A DNA stretch of 64,000 nt, from positions 56,519 to 120,518 of the forward strand of contig JBBHKE010002926.1 of NCBI GenBank assembly GCA_037447655.1, in the 5' to 3' direction. The stretch comes from Zygnema cylindricum (lineage: Eukaryota > Streptophyta > Zygnematophyceae > Zygnematales > Zygnemataceae). Shown in pieces: positions 31,528-42,384 of this stretch; the first letter of the stretch is position 1, and every line of letters starts with the position of its first letter. Below the pieces are notes generated by a model. The model searched no databases. It saw nothing but the letters and a program-made list of their open reading frames with translations, and was not told the DNA's origin. Both the position numbers and the translations under genes were made by a program.

Positions 31528-33725
31528 ATTATACAGATTAATAATTGAACCAATACTGGTTATACAAAATACTAACTATAAAACACTAAATATACATACT
31601 AAAACTTGTACTAACACTTATTATACAAAATCATACTGTACTAATACTAATTTTATAGAATAATAATTGTACCAACACTAATGATACAAACTCATAACTG
31701 TACTCACATACTAATAGCTTTACTAATACTGATTATACGTACTATTAGCTTTACTAATACTGACCGTACTAATACTGATTATACGTACTAATAGCTAGAC
31801 TAATACAGATAATACACAAATAATTAGTATGAATATGTAGTATAAGTACAGTTAACTGTCTGTATGCTTATTTTATTAAAACAATTGTTAGCTTTTATAT
31901 TTAGTATTAATACAGTGTTTAACCTGCATATCTAGTAGTAATAAAGTGCTTAATTTATATATTAAGTATTAAAATCCTTTGTATTTTGCATAATTAGGAT
32001 TATTATTACGATTAGTGCGTTTATTAGTAATGTAGAATTAGTATTAGGATAGTTATTAGTAATGCATAATTAGTAATAATACTTTTATTAGTAAGTATAA
32101 TCAGTATTATTTTAGTTATAAGTATTCATAATAAGTATTAGTACAACTATAAGTCTGTATACTTAATATGAGTCCAATTATGAGTTTGTATAATCAGTAT
32201 TGGTACACTTGTTAGTCGGTGTAGTTAGGATTCGTAGAGTTATTAGTCTTTATAGTTAGTGTTAGTATAATTATTAGTAATGTTTAATTGGTATTAGGAC
32301 ATTCAATGTATCCTAGCTATGAGCACTTATACTAATTAAATAATAATTGTACTACCACTAATTATACAGACTAATAACTGTAAAAATACTTATTTTACAA
32401 AATGTACTTATACCAATTGCATGAACTCATAATGTGCTAATACTAATTATAGAGACAAATAACAGTGTTGATATATTAATTGTATTGACTAATAACCATG
32501 CTAACACTAATTATACATACTAAAAATTGTACTGGTACGAATTGTACATACTAATAACTATAGTATTACTACTTATACAGACTAATAACTGTGTTAGTAC
32601 TAATGATTCAGACAAATAGTAGGACTAATACCAAGTATACATTACTTGAAACTGCTCATTTTATATTACTAACCATTGTACCAACACTAATTCTACATTA
32701 CTAATAACTGCACTAACACTAATTACACAATACTAATTACATAGAGTAATAACGGTATTAGCGCCAATTATAAAGACTAGTAACAGTACCTATACTAATT
32801 ATTTTTACAAATAAGCATACCAATACTGGTTATACGTAATAGTAACTGTGCTAATAATAATTATACAGACTAATAATTGTACAAATACTGATTACACTAA
32901 CTCATTACTGTACTAATATATATTCTACATATTAATAACTGTACTTATACTATTTATACTAATTATAGAGACAATAAACCGAGTTAATACTAATTATACG
33001 GACGAATAATTGTAGAAGTAATTATTATATAACGATTGTCCTAATACTAATTATACATAACTAAAAATTGTCGCTATACTAATTATACAGTATTACAAGT
33101 GCGCTAATACTAATTATATAGACTAATAACTGTGTTCACGCTAATTACAAAAACTAAAATTTGTTAAGACTAATTATACAAACTAATAACTGTTCTAATA
33201 CTAATTACACAAACACTAATTATTTAGAGTTGTAATTGTCTTAATACCGATTATACAGATTAATAACAATACTAATACTCATTATACATTACTAATAATT
33301 TTAGTAACTCAATTTATACAGACAAATTGTACTAATACCAATAAAACAGACTAAAAACTGTACCAATACTTATTATAGTTCCAATACTAATTTTACCATA
33401 ACGTTCTTAATACTTATTTTATACTAAAAACTGAACTGAAACTAAGTTTTTTTTTGGGGCGCCCGTGGTTTTTTTTTTGGGCATGTTAGTTCCTCCGGGG
33501 TTATATTCGGTCTGTACAAACGCTTGCGTGGCAGTACAGTTTTTTTTGGAAGGTGTCGTACATATCATGTCCGCAAAGCGTTTCCTTTTTCATACGGGCA
33601 AGTGGCTCATATCACGACACGCTAGTTGACGTAGGCTAGCGTCACGTGCCAGTTCACGGCGGACAAAAAAAAGTACCGTTTTCATACCATACCGTTTTCC
33701 CATTTTTCAAGTGTGAACCACGCAA

Positions 33726-35112
33726 TTGTCATCGACATTGTCCTCTCTTGGGTCAAGGTTCTACTTAAATCGAAATCTAACGGATCTTTTTGTCAGGGTC
33801 TATAAAAATCCGCCCGAGCCAAAGCTTATTCGTTTAACATATAACTTCATGTTGCGTTAAATCGCGGTAGGAGGTCTTATAATCTCCGTATCCTAATACA
33901 TTCTCGAGGCTATCGACTCGAAGCTCGATTCGTCGCTCCTTAACGCTCGACCTAAGCTCGAAATTTGCATTAACCTTTCGAAATATGTCACATCATTACT
34001 AGGCATTGATTTACTTCGAATTTCGGCTAATGTCCAAGCGACTTCGGCCATATCTTGATGATATTAAGTTTTTTTGAAAACATGATCCCGTGACATGAGA
34101 GTACGCATCGCTTCCTCAAAATAAACATCTTGCAAAAACGAATCAACAAAGGATGCTATTTTGTCCGCTTTAATGAAAAAATATGAGGGATAAAACGTCA
34201 CATAGAAAGTTAGTTTCGTGATTTAGATAAGCAAGAAATAATTAATATTTTAATATAGAAGTCAGTATTGAATAAATTTAAGTAAAATAAACGGAGAGGT
34301 ACAAACCTGCGCTTACTTTTGTGACTTAGAGAAGTAATAATTAGTTAGTCATTAAATTAGAGGTCAATATTGAATAAATAAGGTAAACAAACCAAGATTC
34401 TTCCTTCCTCTTTCAACTTCTCCTACTCATCTTCCATCCTCTTACTGCAAGTCTCTTCCTGATTCATTTTTCTCCTCTCCTCGACCTCGCCCTCTTCCTC
34501 CCCCTCCCTCCCCTTCCCTCTCGTGTTGTTTCTTTTTCTCTGCCGTACGAAAAAAGTACTTTTACCACAATACAATGAACACCAATTCGATAATTTGAAT
34601 GTACTCCATGTTTGTGGTCTTGTGAACTCATTTTGGCGCTTTCCTCTTTTCGACCCCCGAGCAAGAGAATCCATCTCTTCAATTTTTTTTTATAAAAAAT
34701 CACCTCGCGAGTTGATTTTAGATGAAGTATCACCCAACAACAAATGACAAACGATCCACGCACGCGCCACACGAGTTTGAAAATTTTAGGACGAGGGAGT
34801 TTACTCGCTATTTTTCTCCCTACCCGTCACGCGCATGTACGGAAAAAACTTTGTAGGGGTCTCGGACCTCCACTTTCATTCATGGGTTCGTTGCTGAATT
34901 TTACGCCGTCGTCGCCTTTCGCCTCTCCCTCTCACACTATCGTTTTTTTCTCACACTTTTTAGAATGGGACACGACAATACTAAAATATAAAATGAAAGA
35001 TATTTGAAAAATAATTATTTTGACTACCTTTATGCATATTTGTATGGCAAGTTCAGTGAGAAAAGTCGAAAAAACGAAATCGGGAAACCATGGCAAGAAG
35101 TTCTTGAATCAA
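33726..35112. other. Stretch without a recognisable gene
   Basis: Sits between the two H copies. Contains a CT-rich tract at about 34400-34525 and short frames that I cannot link to any family. Confidence 0.45.
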
Positions 35113-35269
35113 TTGCATGGTTCACACTTGAAAAAGAGGAAAACGGATGTCATAAATTTTGTGATCCGTGCGCCAAATTTTATAATATGACAAAAAACGC
35201 GGCACTGACGGTTGGGACGGTTATTTCGACCGTTTTGGAGCGTAGTGGCGGACTAAAAATGCAGTTTTA

Positions 35270-36817
35270 GGGTGGACTTCCATTCATAAATGTCCAATTC
35301 GTACGGATTTGGACTTTTTTCCGAAAACTACGTAGTATTCGCTTGTTTCGTAAATTTCGTAAATTTCGTACGTCACACTGTATGAATAGTTGTACGGACA
35401 TTAAAAATAAAATACGTTGCTTCATTTGCGCGCTCGTATTTTTTATCTGTCCTCCACTCCGTCATCAGAAGGAAGCGACCGTTGGAGACGCCATAAATTC
35501 CGCCGCTCGCCGCTACACCGTGCATCGCTATTTGGGTTAATAATATTTTCGTCACTTAAAACTTTGTTTCTACGTGCACGTTTGTCCGAAAGTTAGTCAG
35601 ACGGTCGCTATTGAATTATAAGTTGCTCACCTCTAAACTGGCGGTCTCTAATAAAAAATCGGACAAGTGTGTACGGGAAAAAAATGTTTTAAGTAAAGAA
35701 CAAATATTAACGCTAATAGCGATACACGGTGTAGTTCGTTGAACTTTTCAAAAGTTTTGCTTCATATGCGGGTGCGTATTTTTATCTGAGCGGCGAGCGG
35801 CGGAATTTATGGCGTCTAACGGCCAGCGGCAGAATTTATGGCGTCTCCAACGGCGGCTTCCTTGAGCCGTTTTGCTTCATTTGCGCGCGCGTATTTTAAT
35901 GTCCTCCACTCCGCCATCAGAAGGTAGCCGCCGTTGGATACGCCGTAAATTCCGCCGCTCGCCGCTAGTTGGTTGCACGTTTCAATTTTTAGAGTATTGA
36001 ATATTTAAATATTTAAATTTGAAAAGTAAAACAAAAGTACGAATTTTACCTACGAATTTTAAAATTTTGAAATTTTTTTATGCGCACTGTACATAGTAAT
36101 CGTTAGTTTACTCCGTGCGTTTTATGCGCATATGACATCTATGCTTCCATAAGCGAAAAAGTGTGGTTTTTTACTGAAGGCCGTACCGTTTCGTACAAGT
36201 TCGTACATATTTTTTTTTTCAACTAAAGCAACATTACAGAAAATTGTCCAAGGTTGTAGGCGTAAATTAGGACCGTCGGATTTAATTATACTTTTTATCC
36301 GTGACGCCACGTCACCAATCCTACAGTTTGTTAAGACCGTGCACAGGGAGGACAGTTCTCGAATACAGAACGTGTAAAAGTGGGCCGCGTGGAAAAGGAA
36401 AAAAACATCCACGATGGGCGCGCGCAGATGTGCGTACACGTCGCAAGGGCTCTGTGCCTTCTGCCGGTGGCTGCGAATCCGCCGAAATTATCTCGTCACG
36501 CTCCCACCATCAAAGTTTGCCGCCGCCTTTTTGTCGTTGCGTTTTGAAATTTTGGGTTACGAGTCATTAATTACCTCCGCTGGTACAGATATTATCTCCG
36601 CTGGTACTGATATTACCTCCGCTCGTACAGATATTACATTTTGACATTGCGCTTGAAGATTCTTTCAAGCTTTAAAGCATCGAATATTAACCTACGTGTT
36701 ACCAACCAGAATAAGCCACGCAAATAAAAAGGGATTTACAGACGCGACCTAATGGAAGGCACGCCTTTCAGTAATATTTTTTGTACAATTACTGAGACGC
36801 ATAATGGAAGTCCACCC
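35270..36817. mobile_element. Harbinger-like MITE with TTA duplication
   Basis: 1548 bp from GGGTGGACTTCCATT to AATGGAAGTCCACCC, flanked by TTA at 35267-35269 and 36818-36820. The corresponding site in H copy 1 (about 30333) reads GCAGTTTTAAGCGTC with a single TTA, so both the insertion and the duplication are directly visible. Related to 16760-17556. No transposase frame. Confidence 0.92.
35516..35731. mobile_element. TA-flanked MITE F, nested in the Harbinger-like MITE
   Basis: 216 bp with ends CACCGTGCATCGCTATT and AATAGCGATACACGGTG, flanked by TA. The unoccupied sequence CCGCCGCTCGCCGCTAGTT is present at about 35952-35970 in a second copy of the host's internal repeat, confirming TA as the target. 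Confidence 0.88.
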
Positions 36818-37231
36818 TTAAGCGTCAAAACTCGACAGCTGCGTATAGCAAACGGCAACTGCCGTCCACCATCGGACATCATGTTCGGAATGCACTTTTT
36901 CGTTTTTGAAGAATTACGAAAACGAAGCGCACGGACGTGAACCGTACAAAAATACATTCCCTCACAAACTTATGAGCAAACTAGAGGACCAATCAGATAA
37001 GAGAACATGTAATGTCAAAAAAAACAAACGCTTCGTGGCAGTACAGTTTGTTTTGGAAGGCTTCGTACATATCATGTCCGCAAAGCGTTTACTTTTCGTA
37101 TGGACAATTGGCTCATATCACGACACGCTAATTGACGTAACCTAGCGTCCCGTGCCAGTTCACAACGGACAAAAAAAAGTACCGTTTTCATACCATACCG
37201 TTTTCTCCTTTTTCAAGTGTGAACCACGCAA

Positions 37232-37562
37232 ATGACGTCGACGTCGTCACAAATGACCATGACGTCAAAATGTCACAAAACCTTAAACATCTACAATGTC
37301 ACAAAAAACTAAACGTCACCAGTCGTCGCTGTTTTGTCGACGTCACCGATTGTCGAACGTTTCGTAGTCGTCTTCAATCGTCACAAGTTGTACCTACGTC
37401 TACAACCGTCACATGTCAAAGTTGCTCTGAAAAATAGTACGGAGAATCTTTATGTAAAATCCAAAATAATCCTTTGAAAGTACCAATTACATGGGCACAT
37501 ACATACCGTTACAGTTAAAACTAAAAGATTTTATTTCCAGTTAAAGATTTTAGGGTTTCCAC
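37232..37562. other. Short spacer between element H and the hAT element
   Basis: Holds several GTCAC/ACGTC words (CACAAATGACCATGACGTC and similar) near 37235-37430. No gene seen. Confidence 0.4.
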
Positions 37563-37939
37563 CATAGTTGTTCAAATCGCGCGATTTTTTCCTTTTTTGC
37601 GATTGAAACGTATAATTCGTGCCTTTTGAAAAAATCGTAAAAAAACGTGAACTGTAAACTGAAACTGAATTTTTACGGAAACATGTAAACTAATTACTGT
37701 AACTGTGCATTTTTGTACGGATGTGTACGAAATAAAACGGTGAATATGCGTCGTAATTATTGGTACTTTCTGTTCAGTAAACTGAACAGAAATACCACGG
37801 AAGTTGTACGTCGTATAATCGAAAATGTACGGACATTTTCGAAAAGAGACGTTCAACGTCACAATTTTTTCGCGCGATCAGTTTAAAATTTGTACAGGCG
37901 TCTTCTTAAAATTTTTTTGAAAGAAGACGCCATGGAATT

Positions 37940-40006
37940 TTGAAAAGGAAACCGCCAGGAAGCCGCTTCCCCATATCCGACCCTCCTTCCTCCCAAGCTT
38001 TTTACTATCCTCGCCTCCGGACTTCGACAAAAGCAATCATGCCCCGAAATCGAGGAGAGGAGTGGGAGCACGTGAAGGCTGCAGACGGTGGGATTCTTCT
38101 GGCCAACCGATTATGCATCTGTATTTATTGCAACTTCGAATATAACGCCCAAGCGACGAGGATCAGAAATCATCTCCTTGGAAACGTAAAAAATGCAGGG
38201 ATTAGAGCCTGCACAATGTGCCCAGATGAGGTGAAGGAGGAGTTCAGTGCATCGGAAACCCAAAAATCTGCAACTTCCTCTCAAAAACGTGTAATTTCCG
38301 ACTTGGATGATCTCACCAGCAGTTTTCCATCGATTCCTAGTCCCAAAGTAAGAGGGGTGCAGACTAGAATACAAGATGCTTTTAATAGGTGTAATAAGAA
38401 AGAGGTCGATTTAGCATGGGCCACAGCTTTCTTCGCCAATGGATTGCCATTCCGACTTTTAGAGGATCCATATTTCAAAGCAGCGGTGAATAAGACCGGT
38501 GTTCTAGGAGGATCTTACAAGTTACCAATCCGTAGTGCAATGAGAAATCGTCTCCTGTTAGAGACCAAGGCGAAGGTGAAGAAAGATTTAGCAAGTTACG
38601 AGGAAACTATTTCTCTCACCGGTGCCACGATCACGTCAGACGGGTGGACAGCAACCGACGATAAACCTCTCCTAAATATTCTAGCTGTCACCCCGAAAGG
38701 TGACATGTTTTTGACGGCGGAAGACACCAGTGGGCATATTAAGGACGCCGACTTCATATGTCAGGTGTTGGAGAAGGGAGTGCTTGCTATAGGGGTGGAG
38801 AATGTGGTGCAGATTATTACCGATTCTGCCCCAGTGAACAAGGCTGCAGCATCGTTGCTCGCGACAAAGTACCCTTCTATCACGTGGACGCCATGCGCTG
38901 CGCACATTCTCGACCTGCTGTTGGAAGATTGGAGTAGGTTGTCATTTATGTCCAAACCTATCCGAGAGGCGAAAGAAATTATAAAATTCATCACTAATCA
39001 TAGCATGAGTGTAGCCATATTCAATCGAATTTCTGAACTTCGGCTTCTAAAACCTGGAGAGACTAGGTTTGCTACTAATTTTATTATGCTCCAAAGGTTA
39101 TTAGATGTGAAAGAGAGTTTGGAGCGTTTAATGTTTGATAACGAATTCAAAGAATGGGTGGGGAAACCTATGTACAGGATAGAGGGGGCTAAGGTTAGGG
39201 GCCACATTCTTAGCACGGAGTTTTGGGTTAGAGTGAGTGAAGCCGTGTCAATTTCAGAACCGGTGGTAAGGTTGATGAGGGAATGCGACAAAGGTGGCCC
39301 GAATGTGGGGAAGGTTTACCACGGTTTTTACATGATTGGTCAGTTTTTGGACAATTTAGCTTGCGCTGGAGGAGGTAACATTCAGGAGGGCATGCAGACT
39401 TTGGAAGAGTTGAAGGCGGCTTGGGGGGCGAGGTGGAAGATGGCCTACAGCCCGATTTATGCGGCCGGTTTTGTACTCGATCCGGAGTATCAGAATGTCG
39501 CATATGGGCAACGTGCTAACTCGACAGTTATGGACGGTTTTGAGATAATGTTGGAGAGGATGCTTCCAAATGTGGGGGAGATAGAAGAAGCCCACATGCA
39601 GTTATCAAAATATAGACTTTTTGAGGGAGTTTTTGGTAGGGAAATGACAAAATCTTGTGCAAAGAAAATGCCGGCGTGGAAGTGGTGGCATGACTTTGGC
39701 CATGCCACTCCTATCTTGCAGAAGGTTGCAACAAAAATACTTGCGCAATGCTCAGTTGCAAGCTCCTGTGAGCGTAATTGGTCAACATATGACCATATAC
39801 ACTCAAAAAAAAGAAATAGATTAACGGCTAAAGGGGCTAATGACCTGGTATGGGTTTTCACTAATCTCAGACTGTTAAAGAAAACTAAGGATGTTAGCTA
39901 TGAAGAGAGCATGGTGGCATGGGAAGAGGAGGAAGGGGAAGTAGGGGAAGATGGTTCGGATGAAGACATCATGGACGTTGATGTAGGGGAAGAGGATTTA
40001 GAGTAG
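37940..40006 (+). CDS. hAT superfamily transposase (688 aa)
   Basis: An uninterrupted 688-codon frame. It cuts and pastes hAT elements in the nucleus by RNase H-like DDE chemistry. Domains in order: an N-terminal BED-type zinc finger (C61-x2-C64, H78, C91; residues CIYC and RNHLLGN visible); a DUF659-like catalytic start with SDGWTATDDKPLLNI carrying an acidic residue; the WTPCAAHILDLLLED block typical of hAT (C-x2-H); a central insertion; and a C-terminal hATC dimerisation domain (PAWKWWHDFG, then CSVASSCERNWSTYDHIHSKKRNRL). It ends in an acidic tail. The first ATG (37940) adds 33 residues; the second (38039, MPRNRGEEWEHV) fits family starts better. No intron is needed. An intact ORF suggests recent activity. 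Confidence 0.92.
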   Translation: MKRKPPGSRFPISDPPSSQAFYYPRLRTSTKAIMPRNRGEEWEHVKAADGGILLANRLCICIYCNFEYNAQATRIRNHLLGNVKNAGIRACTMCPDEVKEEFSASETQKSATSSQKRVISDLDDLTSSFPSIPSPKVRGVQTRIQDAFNRCNKKEVDLAWATAFFANGLPFRLLEDPYFKAAVNKTGVLGGSYKLPIRSAMRNRLLLETKAKVKKDLASYEETISLTGATITSDGWTATDDKPLLNILAVTPKGDMFLTAEDTSGHIKDADFICQVLEKGVLAIGVENVVQIITDSAPVNKAAASLLATKYPSITWTPCAAHILDLLLEDWSRLSFMSKPIREAKEIIKFITNHSMSVAIFNRISELRLLKPGETRFATNFIMLQRLLDVKESLERLMFDNEFKEWVGKPMYRIEGAKVRGHILSTEFWVRVSEAVSISEPVVRLMRECDKGGPNVGKVYHGFYMIGQFLDNLACAGGGNIQEGMQTLEELKAAWGARWKMAYSPIYAAGFVLDPEYQNVAYGQRANSTVMDGFEIMLERMLPNVGEIEEAHMQLSKYRLFEGVFGREMTKSCAKKMPAWKWWHDFGHATPILQKVATKILAQCSVASSCERNWSTYDHIHSKKRNRLTAKGANDLVWVFTNLRLLKKTKDVSYEESMVAWEEEEGEVGEDGSDEDIMDVDVGEEDLE

Positions 40007-40133
40007 AGATGGACGAAAAAGATGTATTTTTTTTTTTGATTAATGTGATTGATCTTTTTTAAATATCTTGTTTTTCTAAGTCGTGCAAATTTCTGAATGT
40101 GAGAACACATTTGTTTTTGGTCTGTAATTTTTT

Positions 40134-40219
40134 TTTTTGGAGTAATGCGATGTCTGCGACATAGAGAAAGAAGAAGATTTTTTGGAGTAATGCGATGTCT
40201 GCGACATAGAGAAAGAAGA
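40134..40219. repeat. Tandem duplication of about 49 bp in the hAT 3' region
   Basis: TTTTTTGGAGTAATGCGATGTCTGCGACATAGAGAAAGAAGAAG occurs twice in a row. Each copy contains the small palindrome ATGTCTGCGACAT. It lies between the transposase stop and the right end of the element. Confidence 0.8.
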
Positions 40220-40280
40220 AGAAGGCGGCCATGTCTGTCTGTCTAATAAGCTCGGACAGACGAAATTTCATAAAAGTTAA

Positions 40281-40356
40281 CGCTCGAGGTGTTCGAACCC
40301 GGGTGGGTCGTATCAATATTTTAATCTAAGGATAGCAGGCGGTCTACCACTCGGTG
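40281..40356 (-). other. tRNA-like sequence (A and B boxes)
   Basis: On the minus strand CCGAGTGGTAGACCGCC is followed about 40 bases later by GGGTTCGAAC, good matches to the A and B boxes of a tRNA gene or tRNA-derived SINE. I cannot draw a full cloverleaf with matching acceptor arms. A tRNA-derived repeat fragment captured by the hAT element is more likely than a working tRNA. Confidence 0.4.
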
Positions 40357-40913
40357 AAGAAGTTTCGATACCAACGTAGAGTGTGATAAAAATATAAAGA
40401 TATTTGTGTTTTATCGCTCATTTAACTAAAAAAACTTCAAACTGCGTTATATGTAATAATTTTTTGTTTTTTTATGTACGGAATTGTACGGACGAAAATT
40501 CATTAACGATTTTTTGCGATTTGATCAAAAGGTTCGATGCGTTTGTTACGTATAATTCGTCACGTACGGTACGTTCGCACTAATCGCCGTGAACAACTAT
40601 GATTAAACGTTTTACTATTTTTTTATTTTTATTTTTTGTATGGAGTCAAAGTTGGTCAACGCACTTTAAAAATTTTGAACTTTGTTTCATGCGCATATTC
40701 GTTATTTTTTGGCGTTTCATGCGTGCGTTTTATGCGCATGAGACATCTATGGTGTACGGAAACAGCACCATCACTTTCTTGCCGTACCACCTAACAATCT
40801 CCTTATTTCAGGGGGAGACAAGATTCTGCTCGCCCGATCATGTGTTGAGGGGGAAAAAATATATTTCAATTTTCGAGTGTACATTTCCTGTTTTCGAGTT
40901 TACTGCATGACAT

Positions 40914-40980
40914 ATTTGGCAGCTGGTGCCTTATTGCCATATTGCCATATTGCCTTCTGTGCTATATGGCACTAGCTGCC
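40914..40980. other. Small imperfect hairpin
   Basis: TTTGGCAGCTGGTGCC pairs with GGCACTAGCTGCCAAA across a 37-base spacer, with one G-U pair and no bulge in the 16-bp stem. The spacer holds three ATATTGCC-type words. It could be a microRNA-like fold or a tiny inverted-repeat relic. It lies about 1.4 kb beyond the stop codon of the GH9 gene. Confidence 0.4.
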
Positions 40981-42384
40981 AAAATCATATTATATACTTC
41001 CAAGCATTACGGCACAACCTCCAAATCAGATTCTGCCTGTCTATGCAAGTGTGAACTAGCTGCCACACGAGCGGTGATATGCAACTGCCAATAGGTGCCT
41101 TTTTGGTTATTGCCGAGCGGACATGTCATTTCCAAGGCCATATGCCTCTCCAATTTAGAAATAGTAATTACCAACACGACTTGGTAGAACAAGTACATAC
41201 AGCGGATACATTTCTGAATTTCCCTCCATCTAAAGGATAACACACGACAAAAACTTCCAAAGAAACAAAACCTTTTTCGCAGTATACACAGAATTACCAG
41301 CACCAGCACATTATGAACCTCAATAATCTCATATTGTCTCATATGATCCAATGATACAAAACCCTATATAAATAGCTAATTCACATGAAACATTGGTTTT
41401 AGGGTTCGGCGACACCAAATTTACCATAAAACAAAACTAATATAGTAGCCTCTCATGTTTCGGACATACTGACACCATCACATTCTTACCATATTACTTT
41501 ATCAGCAGAAAATCCCATATTGCAATGCACCTTATTAACAAAATAAAGATAGTTTGCCTCTGAGACGGTGGCCTCTTTAACTTAGAATAATATTCTAACA
41601 GTGCAGAAATGTCCCATCCTTTCCCAAATAAAAAAAGAAATCCTTATCCTATCAAGTCAAAAAAAACCACTTTCCTCCACAATTCATGGTCTTCATTCAG
41701 GTAGACCAAAAATATAACAAGCCCTAGTCTCCTGGATAACCAACATATACCTCTTTGACTTTAAAGTCAGAGCTGGTAAGGTGAAAAAAAAAAATGAAGA
41801 AATTGTAACGCAAACAATGAAGAAAAGAAAAGAAAAGAAAGAAAAGAAAAAAAAGAGCAGAACAACTATCTACAGAAAGATGGTGTCCACTTCGTCCATC
41901 TCTCCTTCGAAATTGAACAGGTGTTCAGCTTCATAAATATCCTCTATACCTTAAATACTCTCACACATGTACAACATTACTCTATAAAATGTCCGTTGTG
42001 TAAAATTTGTTCAATATACTTCCTCAACTCACAAGATAGACATCTAAACTGACGAGCCAACTGATGAGCCACAGGTGTCCCAAGTGTCGGTTCTCTCCTT
42101 AAGCTGACCCTCGACTTCTGGGAAGTCCAGAAGTATTATTATTCCAGACACCGTCACGTCACCAGGCATTATTTCGACTGAGAAAATTTTGTTTTGCGAG
42201 TCAACCACGAAAAACCATCCATCCGAAAACCAAAGAGTCCAAAATTTTTCCTCTCTCTTCGTATGTCCCGAAACTTGTCCTCTTTCTACTTCTTATGTCC
42301 CGGAAAAATGTTCGCCCTCTTCATCTTATGTCCCAAAAACTGTCCACCCTCTTCTTCTTACATCTCAAAAATTGTCCTCTCTTC
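40981..42384. other. Region downstream of the GH9 gene without another supported gene
   Basis: May contain the GH9 3' untranslated region near its right end. CCCTATATAAATAGC at about 41361 is TATA-like on the plus strand, but no exon follows that I can support. An A-rich AAGAAAAGAAAAGAAAG run lies at 41820-41855. Confidence 0.4.

Larger units (their letters stand above)
30541..33430. repeat. AT-rich array of the CTAATACTAATTATACAGACTAATAACTGTA type
   Basis: Imperfect units of about 31 bp. Orientation changes inside the array: roughly 31530-31835 and 32320-33430 read in one direction, while about 31850-32310 is the inverted form (ATTAGTATTAGNACAGTTATTAGT). It hosts a MITE with another MITE inside it. 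Confidence 0.85.
30169..33725. mobile_element. Element H copy 1, split by a 3-kb AT-rich array
   Basis: The inverted ends TTGCGTGGTTCACACTTG and CAAGTGTGAACCACGCAA bound the element. Its left 360 bp (30169 to about 30531) and right 218 bp (about 33508-33725) match the two halves of copy 2 (35113-37231), where they are joined directly. Copy 1 therefore carries about 3 kb of extra DNA. No transposase is recognised and no target duplication is clear. Confidence 0.8.
35113..37231. mobile_element. Element H copy 2, carrying a Harbinger-like MITE
   Basis: Ends TTGCATGGTTCACACTTG and CAAGTGTGAACCACGCAA. Without the 1.55-kb insert at 35270-36817 the element is about 570 bp, close to copy 1 without its array. 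Shared interior words include GACATCATGTTCGGAATGCA and CATATCATGTCCGCAAAGCG. Confidence 0.85.
37563..40601 (+). mobile_element. hAT transposon with intact transposase ORF
   Basis: About 3.0 kb bounded by CATAGTTGTTCA at the left and TGAACAACTATG at the right, a 12-bp inverted repeat. TGTACGGA-type words occur near both ends. A 482-bp deletion derivative with the same ends lies at 49988-50469. The 8-bp flanks (GTTTCCAC and ATTAAACG) do not match, so the target duplication has decayed or one edge is rearranged. Confidence 0.85.

Noticed and set aside
41355-41375. TATA box for a plus-strand gene near 41.36 kb
   Set aside because: No coding exon with closing phases follows on the plus strand before the antisense GH9 gene.
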